This document shows, one piece after another, positions 34,786-44,219 of a stretch of 64,000 nucleotides of DNA. The stretch is taken from NCBI RefSeq assembly GCF_001906925.1, contig NZ_MRWQ01000001.1, forward strand, positions 62,001 through 126,000, written 5' to 3'. Source of the DNA: Domibacillus mangrovi. Lineage in GTDB: Bacteria; Bacillota; Bacilli; Bacillales; Domibacillaceae. The notes under the pieces are model-generated. The model was given only the letters and a program-made list of their open reading frames with translations. It did not search any database and had not been told where the DNA came from. Positions within the stretch are counted from its first letter, which is position 1. Each line of letters begins with the position of its first letter. Position numbers and translations under genes: made by a program.

Positions 34786-35545
34786 TAAGCTTTCATAACC
34801 TTTACAGAAAAAGCATCAGAAGGTTTTCATTTATTTCAATTTTCTTTAGGATTAATGTGGTACCCCTTCGTGAAACGGTTTAACCGGAAATGGATCAATA
34901 GGATTCTTGCCTTGACAGTCTGCCTTTTATCCCGCATTAACGGGCAGTAAGACCCCCGCTTCAAGCCATCGAAAAGAAAAGGAGGATAAGCGGGGGATCA
35001 ACCGCCCGTAAAAGCCCGATTGGTTCGGGCCGGCTGAAGCCGGTCACTCAGGTATTGCCGCAGGATGCGGTGCTCTTTACCTGAGTTCTTTTTTTATTCA
35101 GTGGGGGATGAAGAAAACCCCCACTGAATGAAGTTTTACTTTATTATTTTTATTCATTGGTACTTTAGCTGATGGGTTTGAAATCGGTGCAGAAGCGCCC
35201 TCCATTTTACAAGGAAACATGGTCGTGATGATTGGAGCAGCGCTAACCTTTTTATTACTGATTGCGTTTGATCAATACCAGCGTCGGAAGCAAGAAGCTA
35301 AGGGGTATTCCACATTTCGATTATCTCTTTTAATGGCTACTGGAATTGGTCTTCATAATTTTGGTGATGGTCTTGCTATTGGATCTTCTTTTTCTCTAGG
35401 ATCTGTTGCACAAAGAGGGGGTTTTTCATGGTGGGGCCAGGAAGTATAGCTTTAACAAAAATCATTGCTCTTATTATATTTGAGCCTTCAAAATTGCCTG
35501 AGCTAGGGAAGTCCGTTGGAACGACGACACTAAGATAATTTAAAC
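34786..35545 (+). pseudogene. ZIP-family metal transporter gene split by repeat copy C
   Basis: Left part (34786-34930) reads [31 protein letters not shown] and RILALTVCLL. After the 209-bp repeat the same frame resumes as LFLFIGTLADGFEIGAEAP, then GIGLHNFGDGLAIGSSFSLG, the ZIP helix-4 metal motif HNxxDG. Precise removal of the repeat and one TTTAT joins the halves in frame. The 3' part is also damaged: it shifts near 35405 and ends early. The N-terminus is lost too. So the gene was dead or died through several events. Confidence 0.85.
34926..35144 (+). repeat. Structured repeat, copy C (inside the ZIP pseudogene)
   Basis: 209 bp (34931-35139) flanked by TTTAT at 34926-34930 and 35140-35144. 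Same hairpin series as copy B with compensatory changes: CCCCCGCTT/AAGCGGGGG where B has CCCCTACTT/AAGTGGGGG. The terminal hairpin ATTCAGTGGGGG/CCCCCACTGAAT is perfect here. Position within a gene shows it is an insertion. Confidence 0.92.
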
Positions 35546-35596
35546 AGTCCATACACGGGTTAATGGATGACGATAACAAACACACTAACTAATATC

Positions 35597-35626
35597 AAAC
35601 CAGCCCCGGTTTACGGAGCTGGTTTT
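35597..35626. terminator. Terminator hairpin between the ZIP pseudogene and bdbC
   Basis: AAACCAGC...GCTGGTTTT stem; can serve both strands. Confidence 0.7.
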
Positions 35627-35711
35627 CACCTTTACTATTCACTCTCTTTCTTGTATTTTCAAGCCATTTAACATGTAAAGTAAGCCGACAGAGACCTTTT
35701 CATCAACCGTA

Positions 35712-36161
35712 TTATTTGCTTTTGTTTTTCCGAACATTCATATGCAATAGCACCATGAAAATGCTGATCAACGTAAATGCTGTTAAGGCTAAAAAAGGGA
35801 TCGTGACAAAGCCAAACCAATTAATGTAATTCATATTACATGGAACTCCCTGAATACAAGGCTTCACCTCTGCAAAGCCGGGCACCTTCTGCACAAGATA
35901 ATGGTAGATAGAGATCGATCCGCCAATAAGGGACAACGGAAGCACATATTTCTTTAGATGAATTTCGTTGTAAAATGCCGCAATTCCTAAAATAATGGCC
36001 AAAGGATACATAAAGATTCGCTGAATCCAGCATAGCTCACATGGAACAAATCCTTTTATTTGACTGAAGTAAAGGCTGCCAAGCGTAGCGATGACCGAAA
36101 CGATCCATGCCGCATACAATGCATATTTTTGAATAAATGACTCTTTTGATGAATTATTCAT
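35712..36161 (-). CDS. bdbC: Thiol-disulfide oxidoreductase BdbC (DsbB-like)
   Basis: 149 residues, four membrane helices. The quinone-proximal Cys pair is CELCWIQRI near residue 38, and the second pair lies in the extracellular loop (KPCIQGVPCNM). It reoxidises its partner BdbD with quinone. It overlaps bdbD by 8 nt, so partners are coupled. The pair catalyses disulfide formation in exported proteins and, in B. subtilis, competence and other factors. Confidence 0.94.
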   Translation of the reverse strand: MNNSSKESFIQKYALYAAWIVSVIATLGSLYFSQIKGFVPCELCWIQRIFMYPLAIILGIAAFYNEIHLKKYVLPLSLIGGSISIYHYLVQKVPGFAEVKPCIQGVPCNMNYINWFGFVTIPFLALTAFTLISIFMVLLHMNVRKNKSK

Positions 36162-36846
36162 CAGCCGCTGATTCCTCTTTAATTAAAGACACGATTCTTT
36201 CATAGTCAAATGGGTCTTCCAGCATGACGCCATTAACGATAATCGTCGGGGTATATGGAACATTAAATTCTTTTACCAAACCGTCATCTGTACTCACTTG
36301 TTCCGCTACAGACGTTGCTTCTGCATTCAAATCAGCTTCCAACTGCGCCACATCTACTTTCGGTGCTGTTTTGACTGCTATTTCTTTTAATTTATCTACT
36401 GTCACCCATGGATTGTCGTGTTCCTGTGTAGTAGGCTGTGCATCAAATACTGCTTTATGAAATGTCCAGAATGATTCCGGATCTTGTTTGTAGATGGATT
36501 CAGAAGCCAGTGCTGCGAGAATGGACTCTTCTCCATGAAATAGCACATTGATATATGAAAATTTCACTTTTCCAGTGTCTACATAGTCTTCCACCAATTT
36601 AGGGTATACCGTTTCGCCCCACTGTTTGCACGATGGGCACTTATAATCGCCAAACTCGACAATGGAAACAGGTGCATCCGCATTCCCTAAAGTCGGCTGT
36701 CCGTCAATAGAAGGATGCCCTTTTCTATTCGTCGTTTGATCTGTTTCCTGTGCTATTTCATCTTCTCTATTAAAAAACAACACAAGTCCAACGATCGCGG
36801 CAAACAGAATAAGCGTCGAAATCACAATTTTTTTACTGTTTTTCAT
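36154..36846 (-). CDS. bdbD: Thiol-disulfide oxidoreductase BdbD (DsbA-like)
   Basis: 230 residues: an N-terminal membrane anchor (7-25) and an extracellular DsbA/thioredoxin domain with active site CPSC in FGDYKCPSCKQWGETVYP and the cis-Pro loop NVPYTPTIIVNG. It oxidises substrate thiols and passes electrons to BdbC. Its ATG overlaps the stop of the upstream flavoprotein gene (ATGA), giving a three-gene operon flavoprotein-bdbD-bdbC. Confidence 0.94.
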   Translation of the reverse strand: MKNSKKIVISTLILFAAIVGLVLFFNREDEIAQETDQTTNRKGHPSIDGQPTLGNADAPVSIVEFGDYKCPSCKQWGETVYPKLVEDYVDTGKVKFSYINVLFHGEESILAALASESIYKQDPESFWTFHKAVFDAQPTTQEHDNPWVTVDKLKEIAVKTAPKVDVAQLEADLNAEATSVAEQVSTDDGLVKEFNVPYTPTIIVNGVMLEDPFDYERIVSLIKEESAADE

Positions 36847-37892
36847 AAAGTACCTCCACTTTTTTGTATGTGTTCAGCAATATATTTAGCATCTTCTCCC
36901 ACCCCTTGCAGTAGTGTGGAACCGCGCCGGTACTGCCACGGCAGCCCTAAAAAATATAGTCCTGATGTTTGTGTTATGCCTCTTTTGTGTATGGGACGCC
37001 CTTCATAATTTAACACTCCATTCACTTCCAGCCAGCTGTAATCCCAAACAAAACCGGTGGACCACACAATGTTGTGGACTTCAAGCATAGACTGATCCTG
37101 AAACCGGATCTTTGTGTCTTCTCCATCTACGGCCCTGCTCTTTTGAACCACTGCCTGACTTGCCAATGCACCTTTTAATTCCGAACCGAAAATAGGATCT
37201 CCGCTTGCCTGTATCTTTTTCGCAATCCACGAATGACGAGGAGCCTTCAATATGCCCGCCTTGTCAAACCACCAAAAGATACTTTTATTTCCTATTTCCA
37301 ACGGGAAAAACTTGATTTTTTGACTGATCGATAAGTACGTTTTCCGTTCGTTGGACAATTCCACGGCAATCTGAGCCCCGCTGTTGCCCCCGCCTACAAC
37401 TAGCACATTGCCAGAACGCAACTGCTGTGGATTTTTATACTGCGAAGAATGGATCTGTAAAACATCCGATGACAAACTCTTTGCGAATAAAGGTATGTTT
37501 GGTTTCTGGAAAGGTCCGGATGCCACTACAATGTTCTCCGCCTTATATTCACGGTCTTCCGTTTTGATAAAAAAATGGTCCATTTCTTTTCGGACAACGA
37601 GTACTTCCGTTCTTAATTGAACCGGGAGCTCAAAATGATTTGAATAATATTCCAAATAGTTTGCGATTTCATCCTTCATCGGAAACCCTTGCGGATCACC
37701 GGTTAAGGACAGGCCGGGTAAAGAACTGTACATTCTTGGCGTAAATAGCACCAATGAATCATACCGATTTCTCCACTCATCCCCGATTTCCTGATTTTTA
37801 TCTAAAATAAGGAACGACTGATTCATTTCCTTCAAATAATACCCCATGGCCAGCCCCGCTTGCCCGGCCCCTATGATGATAGTTTGATACAT
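36843..37892 (-). CDS. FAD/NAD(P)-dependent flavoprotein (CzcO/YpdA-like monooxygenase fold)
   Basis: 349 residues with two Rossmann motifs: FAD-binding TIIIGAGQAGLAMGYYL at the N-terminus and NAD(P)-binding VLVVGGGNSGAQIAVEL near 165, plus WSTGF near 275. This is the layout of CzcO-type proteins often found beside metal resistance genes; the substrate is unknown. It begins at ATG 37892 after AGGAGGTGTTGAT and is first in an operon with bdbD-bdbC, so it may act in extracytoplasmic redox balance or metal stress. Confidence 0.85.
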   Translation of the reverse strand: MYQTIIIGAGQAGLAMGYYLKEMNQSFLILDKNQEIGDEWRNRYDSLVLFTPRMYSSLPGLSLTGDPQGFPMKDEIANYLEYYSNHFELPVQLRTEVLVVRKEMDHFFIKTEDREYKAENIVVASGPFQKPNIPLFAKSLSSDVLQIHSSQYKNPQQLRSGNVLVVGGGNSGAQIAVELSNERKTYLSISQKIKFFPLEIGNKSIFWWFDKAGILKAPRHSWIAKKIQASGDPIFGSELKGALASQAVVQKSRAVDGEDTKIRFQDQSMLEVHNIVWSTGFVWDYSWLEVNGVLNYEGRPIHKRGITQTSGLYFLGLPWQYRRGSTLLQGVGEDAKYIAEHIQKSGGTL

Positions 37893-38004
37893 ATCAACAC
37901 CTCCTGTCACTGTCTTGGATAGGGATAAATAGACTTTCCTTGTTTACTATTTGTTTGCCCTCATGAATATAAATGAACGATCTCAGGGGAATAGGAGTGT
38001 AACT

Positions 38005-38640
38005 ATGCACACAGTATCGTACTTGCTCAGCTTTTATCTTTTTCTTGGAACGAATGTCGGAGCGCTTGTCGCATGTATTCTTTACAAAATCCCTAAGATC
38101 AAGGCGCCGCATTTATACCTTCTTTGCGGTCTTGTTTTAACAGCATTACTTGTTTTAGAACTCATTCCACATGCTCTGAAGGAATACGGTTTTATAAGTG
38201 TTGCCTTTGGTGCTTCTCTGGGTGTGCTGATTTGTATGGGCCTTCATGACGTAATGGAAGGTAAATCGTCTCCGACATATCGGCCGGCGTTCTTTTTAAT
38301 TGCATCCATTGCCGTTCACAATATTCCTACAGGCTTAGCCATCGGTTCAACAGTGGATCATCCGATTTTATCCACTTCATTTATTGCGGCCATGATGATT
38401 CATCAAATCCCGGAAGGTTTGGCGATTATGGCTTCCTTACTGCTTTCAGACAGGAAGCGACTTTCCATTCTTGTTTTTTTCCTCTTCAGCGTTCTTTTAT
38501 CTGGCATTTTCTTTTTCTTTTCGATCCTAGGACATTCTTTAGCGCTGCCAATCAAATTAAACGGGCTGATTTTAGGAATAGCAATCGGTTTTTTACTCTT
38601 CACAGCTGTATGGGAATTTTTATTCAAAAAGCACAGCTGA
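38005..38640 (+). CDS. ZIP family metal transporter
   Basis: 211 residues and about eight helices. The metal-binding motifs of helices 4 and 5 are HNIPTGLAIG and HQIPEGLAIM. A metal-dependent role in zinc or iron import or, less often, export is likely. ATG 38005 is 7 nt after AGGAG. It is divergent from the flavoprotein-bdbDC operon and precedes cadCA. It differs clearly from the broken ZIP gene at 34.8 kb, so one transporter of the family remains in this region. Confidence 0.85.
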   Translation: MHTVSYLLSFYLFLGTNVGALVACILYKIPKIKAPHLYLLCGLVLTALLVLELIPHALKEYGFISVAFGASLGVLICMGLHDVMEGKSSPTYRPAFFLIASIAVHNIPTGLAIGSTVDHPILSTSFIAAMMIHQIPEGLAIMASLLLSDRKRLSILVFFLFSVLLSGIFFFFSILGHSLALPIKLNGLILGIAIGFLLFTAVWEFLFKKHS

Positions 38641-38763
38641 TCATTACTTTCTAGCGGTTCTTCCATCGTTCCAAAAAGCGTCTTTTCGTCCACTTGACTA
38701 CTATCAAGGTGGATTTTGACCACCTTGTTATTTCGCTTTAATTGTACCAAGCACCGCCTCATA

Positions 38764-38847
38764 ATTAAATAATCATTTGAATGTATAATTGACAATTTTG
38801 CAAACTCATCATACACTAAAAATAGACAATCAAACAAGCATTTGAAT
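38764..38847 (+). promoter_or_regulatory. cadCA promoter with candidate CadC operators
   Basis: A near-consensus sigma-A promoter: TTGACA (38789-38794), 17 bp spacer, TACACT (38812-38817). Two imperfect palindromes resembling CadC sites flank it: ATTAAAT-AATC-ATTTGAAT (38764-38782) and TCAAACAAGCATTTGA (38830-38845), the latter just after the expected start point, a good position for repression. Confidence 0.65.
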
Positions 38848-38860
38848 AAGGAGGATACGG

Positions 38861-39232
38861 ATGTCAGAAAATACAAAGCTCAAACAAGCCACTGATACGT
38901 GCGAATCGCCTTGTTTTAACGAGGTAGTTGTAGAACGTGTGCAGCCGAAAATAAACGATGTGAACGGTGTTGAACTACTTTTCAAAGCCTTGTCCGATGC
39001 AACACGATTGAAAATTGTGTACGCCTTAACGCTCGAAAAAGAATTGTGTGTGTGCGATGTAGCTCATATCATCGGATCTACAACGGCTACCGCATCCCAT
39101 CATTTACGGCTGCTTCGAAATATGGGGCTAGCAAAATACCGGAAAGAAGGCAAACTGGTGTATTACTCCGTAAAAGATGAACATGTTCACCAGTTAGTCA
39201 GCATTGCACTTGAACATTCTCGGGAGGACTGA
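38861..39232 (+). CDS. cadC: Cadmium/lead-responsive ArsR-family repressor CadC
   Basis: 123 residues. N-terminal Cys residues (TCESPC) and the alpha-3 site ELCVCDVA make the four-thiolate Cd/Pb sensor; the recognition helix is [18 protein letters not shown]-terminal residues DEHVHQLV match the alpha-5 zinc site. It represses cadCA until Cd, Pb or Zn binds. AAGGAGGATACGG precedes the ATG. It lies 5 bases before cadA in one operon. Confidence 0.93.
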   Translation: MSENTKLKQATDTCESPCFNEVVVERVQPKINDVNGVELLFKALSDATRLKIVYALTLEKELCVCDVAHIIGSTTATASHHLRLLRNMGLAKYRKEGKLVYYSVKDEHVHQLVSIALEHSRED

Positions 39233-39237
39233 TCACG

Positions 39238-41349
39238 ATGAGCGAAACAAAAAATGAGTATCGCCTGCAAGGATTATCCTGCACAAGTTGTGCCGCGAAG
39301 TTCGAAAAGAATATACGAGATATTCAGACTGTTGAAGATGTCCAGCTGAATTTTGGCGCCTCTAAAATTGCCATCGTTGGGGAAGCGTCCATCGAGCAGC
39401 TAGAAGCAGCCGGTGCGTTTGATGGCATTAAAGTCTATCCGGCAAACGAAAAACGAAAAGAAGAAAAAATTCCCTTTTTGCACAAACGCGAAAATAAAAA
39501 CTCGATGGTCTCTCTCGCCTTTTTGATCTTTGGTTATGCTTCTAGTCTCACAATCGGGGAAGACAGCCCGGCTACTATATTGATTTTTGCCTTGTCGATT
39601 TTAATTGGCGGATTTCATTTATTTAAAGTCGGATTGAAAAACTTGACTAAACTTCAATTTGATATGAAAACGCTCATGACTGTGGCCATTATTGGGGCAG
39701 CGATTATTGGCGAATGGGGCGAAGGTGCGGTCGTTGTCTTTCTTTTCGCCGTAAGCGAAGCACTTGAAAGCTATTCAATGGAGAAAGCACGCCAATCGAT
39801 CCGCTCTTTAATGGATATCGCACCTGATACTGCCATTATTAAACGGGGAAAAAATGAGTTTGAAGTCGATGTAGAAGACATTCAAGTCGGAGATGTTATG
39901 GTCATTAAACCCGGCCAAAAAGTAGCAATGGACGGAGAAGTGCTAAATGGTCAGTCCTCCATTAACCAAGCCGCTATTACAGGCGAATCGATTCCTGTTC
40001 ATAAGCAGGCGGGTGATGAAGTATTCGCCGGATCTTTAAATGAAGAAGGCTTTTTAGAAGCTCGTGTGACGAAGCGTACAGAAGACACGACGATCGCAAA
40101 AATCATTCATTTAGTGGAAGAAGCACAATCTGAGCGTGCCCCTTCACAACAATTTGTTGATCAATTCGCTAAGTATTATACGCCGGCTATTATGATGATC
40201 GCCCTCTTTGTTGCCATCCTTCCACCTTTTTTTATAGGAGCTGACTGGTCGGAATGGATTTATCGCGGTCTTGCTGTCCTTGTTGTTGGCTGTCCGTGTG
40301 CGCTCGTTATTTCCACGCCGGTGGCGATTGTCACCGCTATTGGCAATGCAGCGAAAAATGGTGTTTTAATCAAAGGCGGGATTCATTTAGAAGAAACAGG
40401 CCGCCTAAATGTCATTGCGTTTGATAAAACAGGCACGTTAACAGAAGGAAAACCAGATGTGACCAACGTTGTTTCTTTATCTGATCTGAGTGAAAAAGAC
40501 ATTTTGGCTGTTGCTTCAGCCATTGAGAAATTTTCACAGCATCCTTTGGCTTCTGCTATTCTCCGGAAAGCAGCAAAAGAGAATGTAGAAGAATATATAG
40601 CTGACGACTTCCAATCAATTACGGGACAAGGTGCAAAAGCCATTTTGAACGAAACGACCTATTTTATTGGCAGTCCGACATTGTTTGATGAAATGAAAGC
40701 CATTCCCGAAAAAATTCAATATGAGATTATTGCCCTTCAACAGCAAGGAAAAACGGTGATGCTAATCGGGACAGAGGAAGAAATTAAAGGTTATGTAGCC
40801 GTAGCCGATCAAGTACGGGAAAGCAGCTTATCCATTATTCAAAAATTGCAAAAACTAGGGATTGAAAAAACCGTCATGCTGACTGGCGATAATCAATCGA
40901 CTGGAAAAGCGATAGGAAAACAATTAGGGTTAAGTGAAGTAAAAGCTGATTTAATGCCTCAAGATAAACTCGAAGCCATTAAGTCACTCAGGGAACAGTA
41001 TGGAAAAGTAGCCATGGTGGGCGATGGGATCAACGATGCGCCTGCTCTTGCAAGTGCCACAATTGGGATCGCGATGGGAGGTGCTGGTACCGATACAGCG
41101 TTAGAAACAGCCGATATCGCCTTAATGGCTGATGACCTTGAAAAATTACCTTATACGATCGCACTAAGCCGCAAAACACTCAATGTAATTAAACAAAATG
41201 TCACGTTTGCGTTCGGATTAAAATTGCTGGCCTTGCTTTTGATCATTCCAGGATGGCTGACCCTATGGATGGCGATCTTCGCTGATATGGGTGCCACATT
41301 AATTGTTGTACTCAACTCACTGCGTTTATTGAAAACGAAATACCATTAA
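39238..41349 (+). CDS. cadA: Cadmium/zinc/lead-exporting P1B-type ATPase CadA
   Basis: 703 residues. One N-terminal heavy-metal domain ([13 protein letters not shown]), then the P-type core: TGES phosphatase loop (ITGESIPV), the membrane metal site CPC ([11 protein letters not shown], about residue 353), phosphorylation motif DKTGTLT (~395), SQHPL and the hinge [13 protein letters not shown]-terminal KxxAxLL-like KLLALLL fits Zn/Cd transporters. It pumps divalent metals out of the cell. CadC-controlled; a stem-loop follows. Confidence 0.95.
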   Translation: MSETKNEYRLQGLSCTSCAAKFEKNIRDIQTVEDVQLNFGASKIAIVGEASIEQLEAAGAFDGIKVYPANEKRKEEKIPFLHKRENKNSMVSLAFLIFGYASSLTIGEDSPATILIFALSILIGGFHLFKVGLKNLTKLQFDMKTLMTVAIIGAAIIGEWGEGAVVVFLFAVSEALESYSMEKARQSIRSLMDIAPDTAIIKRGKNEFEVDVEDIQVGDVMVIKPGQKVAMDGEVLNGQSSINQAAITGESIPVHKQAGDEVFAGSLNEEGFLEARVTKRTEDTTIAKIIHLVEEAQSERAPSQQFVDQFAKYYTPAIMMIALFVAILPPFFIGADWSEWIYRGLAVLVVGCPCALVISTPVAIVTAIGNAAKNGVLIKGGIHLEETGRLNVIAFDKTGTLTEGKPDVTNVVSLSDLSEKDILAVASAIEKFSQHPLASAILRKAAKENVEEYIADDFQSITGQGAKAILNETTYFIGSPTLFDEMKAIPEKIQYEIIALQQQGKTVMLIGTEEEIKGYVAVADQVRESSLSIIQKLQKLGIEKTVMLTGDNQSTGKAIGKQLGLSEVKADLMPQDKLEAIKSLREQYGKVAMVGDGINDAPALASATIGIAMGGAGTDTALETADIALMADDLEKLPYTIALSRKTLNVIKQNVTFAFGLKLLALLLIIPGWLTLWMAIFADMGATLIVVLNSLRLLKTKYH

Positions 41350-41360
41350 CAAGTACTAAC

Positions 41361-41392
41361 AGTCCCCCTTCACTTAATATGAAGGGGGACTA
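41361..41392. terminator. Stem-loop between convergent cadA and arsC
   Basis: AGTCCCCCTTCA/TGAAGGGGGACT stem with 7-nt loop. There is no clear T run on either strand, so termination is likely but not certain. Confidence 0.55.
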
Positions 41393-41431
41393 AAACAGAT
41401 ACAGATACCTCACGCCTTAAATAAAGGCGTA

Positions 41432-41851
41432 TTATTCGCCCGTTTTAGCGAAATGTTCGATGCGTTCACCAATTTCATCACGTACACGTCTAAAAACCGT
41501 CCATTTTTCTTCTTCTGTTCCTTCTGCTTTGGCTGGATCGTCAAATCCCCAGTGTTCACGGCGAACGGAAGGTGGTGTGATGGGGCATTTATCCGCTGCA
41601 TCGCCACAGAGTGTCACAGCCAACGTTGCATTATTTAAGATTTCTGGATCAATGATATCCGATGTCTGATTTGAAATATCAATGCCCTCTTCTTTCATCA
41701 CTTTTACCGCATTCGGGTTTAAGCCATGTGCTTCGATACCTGCACTCAGTACTTCCCATTCTTCACCCAAGTATTTCTTTGCCCAGCCCTCAGCGATCTG
41801 GCTACGGCAAGAATTTCCCGTACATAAGAAATAAATTGTTTTTTTTAACAT
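41432..41851 (-). CDS. arsC: Arsenate reductase (thioredoxin-coupled)
   Basis: 139 residues of the S. aureus pI258/B. subtilis ArsC type. The phosphatase-like P-loop is CTGNSCRS with Cys10 and Cys15, and the relay pair is Cys82 and Cys89 in [14 protein letters not shown]. It reduces arsenate to arsenite with thioredoxin electrons. Third gene of arsR-arsB-arsC; arsenite is then exported by ArsB. Confidence 0.96.
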   Translation of the reverse strand: MLKKTIYFLCTGNSCRSQIAEGWAKKYLGEEWEVLSAGIEAHGLNPNAVKVMKEEGIDISNQTSDIIDPEILNNATLAVTLCGDAADKCPITPPSVRREHWGFDDPAKAEGTEEEKWTVFRRVRDEIGERIEHFAKTGE

Positions 41852-41892
41852 AACAGCAGTCTCCTTTTACACTCCATTTTGATGTTTTATTA

Positions 41893-43191
41893 TTAATGAA
41901 TAAGCAGTAACCATAGATACAGCCCGACTAACGTGATAAACAAGGTCGGAATGGTTAAGATGATTCCTGTTTTAAAGTACGTGCTCCATGAAATCTTAAC
42001 CCCCTTTAAACGAAGGACGTGAAGCCACAATAAAGTAGCAAGCGATCCAATTGGCGTAATCTTTGGACCTAAATCCGATCCAACGACGTTCGCGTAAATT
42101 AAGGCTTCCCTGACTACAGGCGATGTAGCCGTATCTGAAATTGCCAGTGCGTTGATCATCACCGTTGGCATGTTATTCATAATCGACGATAAAATAGCAG
42201 CAATAAAGCCCATACCGATTGTTGCAGCAAATAATCCCTGTTCCGCTGCTCCCTGAATGACATCAGCGAGAACCGATGTTAATCCGGCATTACGCAGACC
42301 ATATACAACGACATACATACCGATGGAGAAGAACACAATCGCCCACGGCGCCCCTTTGATGACGTTTTTCGTGTGAACAGCCGGACTTTTTCGGGCCATC
42401 ACCAAAAAGAATAACGCGACGATACTGGCAATAATGGAAACAGGAACGCTCAGGAATTCACTGACGAAATAACCAATCAGCAAGATTCCGAGTACAAGCC
42501 AAGACAAACGAAACATCTTATGGTCTTTGATCGCTTCATCCGGTACTTTTAACATCGACATGTCATACTGTTTCGGAATGCTTTTGCGGAAGTAAAGATA
42601 GAGCACAGTAATACTAGCCACTAATGAAAATAAATTCGGTACAATCATCCGGGACGCATATTCCAGAAATCCAATGTCAAAGTAGTCGGCGGAAACGATA
42701 TTCACCAGGTTACTGACGATTAATGGCAGTGCTGTTGTATCTGCGATAAATCCACTTGCGATAATAAAAGGAAAAACCATTTGTTCTTCAAATTTCAAGT
42801 TTCGGACCATCGCCAGAACAATCGGCGTTAAAATCAGTGCAGCTCCATCATTCGCAAAAAAGGCAGCGACTAAAGCCCCCAGTATGGACACATACACAAA
42901 CATTTTGACGCCATTTCCTTTGGCCATACGGGCCATATGTAGAGCCGACCATTCAAAGAAACCAATCTCATCCAAGATAAGAGAAATAATGATGATGGCT
43001 ATAAATGCTAATGTGGCATTCCAAACAATCGATGTTACATCGATGACATCACCAAAGTCTACCACCCCTGCCAGCAAGGCAACCACTGCCCCTACACAAG
43101 CTGACCAGCCAATGGACAAATTTCTTGGCTGCCAAATAACAAAGATAAGCGTTACAAGAAAAATGGATGTTGCTGCAATAACAGAAAACAA
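41893..43191 (-). CDS. arsB: Arsenite efflux permease ArsB
   Basis: 432 residues with about 12 membrane helices; family segments [19 protein letters not shown] and [13 protein letters not shown] are present, and [21 protein letters not shown] marks the second half. It exports arsenite or antimonite by proton antiport. It begins with TTG 43191, eight bases after AGGAG, shortly behind arsR. Confidence 0.95.
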   Translation of the reverse strand: MFSVIAATSIFLVTLIFVIWQPRNLSIGWSACVGAVVALLAGVVDFGDVIDVTSIVWNATLAFIAIIIISLILDEIGFFEWSALHMARMAKGNGVKMFVYVSILGALVAAFFANDGAALILTPIVLAMVRNLKFEEQMVFPFIIASGFIADTTALPLIVSNLVNIVSADYFDIGFLEYASRMIVPNLFSLVASITVLYLYFRKSIPKQYDMSMLKVPDEAIKDHKMFRLSWLVLGILLIGYFVSEFLSVPVSIIASIVALFFLVMARKSPAVHTKNVIKGAPWAIVFFSIGMYVVVYGLRNAGLTSVLADVIQGAAEQGLFAATIGMGFIAAILSSIMNNMPTVMINALAISDTATSPVVREALIYANVVGSDLGPKITPIGSLATLLWLHVLRLKGVKISWSTYFKTGIILTIPTLFITLVGLYLWLLLIH

Positions 43192-43206
43192 ATGTCTTAC
43201 TCCTCT

Positions 43207-43554
43207 CTAGTCACAGGAAATGCGTAATCCCTGTGCTTCCAGTTCAATGAATCTTTCATTCTGATCCGGAAGATAGTTTAATAAATCATCAATTAAAAGG
43301 GCATAGTCATGATCCCGATTCAGCGAATAGAATATCCATTGTCCTCTGCGTGTTTCTTTTACCAAACTAGCATCTTTTAATTTGCGTAGATGTTGACTAA
43401 TTCCAGGCTGACTCATGTTGAATATGGCGACAAATTCACATACACAGCAGTCATGCGATTGAAGCAATTTCATCATCGTAAGACGTGTCTTATCTCCGAG
43501 CAATTTCAGTATTTGTGACACTTCTTGCATATCAAGTTTTCGATCAACACTCAT
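43207..43554 (-). CDS. arsR: Arsenical resistance repressor ArsR
   Basis: 115 residues: winged helix with recognition helix MSQPGISQHLRKLKDASLV and the As(III) thiolate site in HDCCVCEFV at the start of the DNA-binding helix. It represses the ars operon until arsenite binds. The AT-rich dyad region just upstream (about 43570-43615) is the likely operator/promoter. First gene of arsRBC. Confidence 0.94.
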   Translation of the reverse strand: MSVDRKLDMQEVSQILKLLGDKTRLTMMKLLQSHDCCVCEFVAIFNMSQPGISQHLRKLKDASLVKETRRGQWIFYSLNRDHDYALLIDDLLNYLPDQNERFIELEAQGLRISCD

Positions 43555-43791
43555 GTATTATCCCCCTTTCAATATTAGTATATAATAATTTAATTATATA
43601 AGTAAATGCTTTCTTTTTGCCCATTACAATCTTTTCTTTGTCCAATAATCTATTATACAATAGCTACTTTCACCCTAATTCACCCCCAAGAGCAAAAAAT
43701 CTTTTATACTTTCAGTTTATTAGCGAATAGTGTCGGTTGAATAATTAAACGGCTTGATTGATAATTATATCACGGAAAAAATATGGTAGGT

Positions 43792-43990
43792 TATCATATT
43801 TTTTAAACGTCACCGTGCTAAAAGTGCCGTCATTGTCGTCCACCAAATCTATGATGTCAACCAGCATATGAGGAACTTTTGTCAGCCACTTCGGGAAGAT
43901 AAATTTGATATCTTTTGCGCAAAGATAACACCTAAATGCCCCGCACTACTATTCTTTTCCCTAAGAAGAAAAGTCTTTTCATGTGGATGA
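43792..43990 (+). pseudogene. 5' fragment resembling a dienelactone hydrolase
   Basis: An open frame without a usual start reads KSAVIVVHQIYDVNQHM and CQPLREDKFDIFC, close to the N-terminal pattern of dienelactone hydrolase-family proteins (xVVIHEIYGxNxH...CxxLxxxGFDVxCP). It ends at 43990 before the catalytic Cys/Asp/His. A GTT sits where the start would be. No longer functional. Confidence 0.45.
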
Positions 43991-44019
43991 ATTCATTTCC
44001 ATTCCATTTTGAATAAGAC

Positions 44020-44067
44020 GTGGATGAGCTGGATCATTACAACGAAGAGCGTATTCAAAAAAATTAG
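44020..44067 (+). pseudogene. C-terminal scrap of an IS3-family transposase
   Basis: Sixteen codons, VDELDHYNEERIQKN then stop, matching the end of IS3/IS150 OrfB (E-L-x-x-Y-N-x-x-R-I-Q). No other transposase sequence is found, so this is a small relic. Confidence 0.45.
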
Positions 44068-44107
44068 GCTGCTGCACACCCACAGAGTTTGGGCGTGCAG
44101 CAGCCTA
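44064..44107. terminator. Strong hairpin after the NCS2 permease region
   Basis: TTAGGCTGCTGCAC/GTGCAGCAGCCTAA stem with further pairing CCCA/TGGG and A/T-rich flanks. It could terminate the permease transcript or belong to the IS relic. Confidence 0.65.
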
Positions 44108-44219
44108 AAATAGGTGTTTTATGCGTGTCTCAAATCGCTATGTCAGTTCAGACATCAGTTTTTTTAAGTTGCTCATAAATGAAATTTATTTCTTCAGACC
44201 GATTTCTTCGTATGAATAC

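Noticed and set aside
30547-35144. Repeats B and C as HEARO/IscB-associated RNAs
   Set aside because: They are structured and mobile, but no IscB/HNH reading frame is adjacent, and I cannot match them to that family from sequence alone.
30547-35144. Repeats B and C as ends of one composite transposon carrying tnpAB and modAB
   Set aside because: Each copy has its own TTTAT boundaries and copy C interrupts a gene by itself, so single insertions explain the data better.
35219-35449. Apparent 76-aa gene
   Set aside because: It is the 3' part of the interrupted ZIP gene, not an independent gene.
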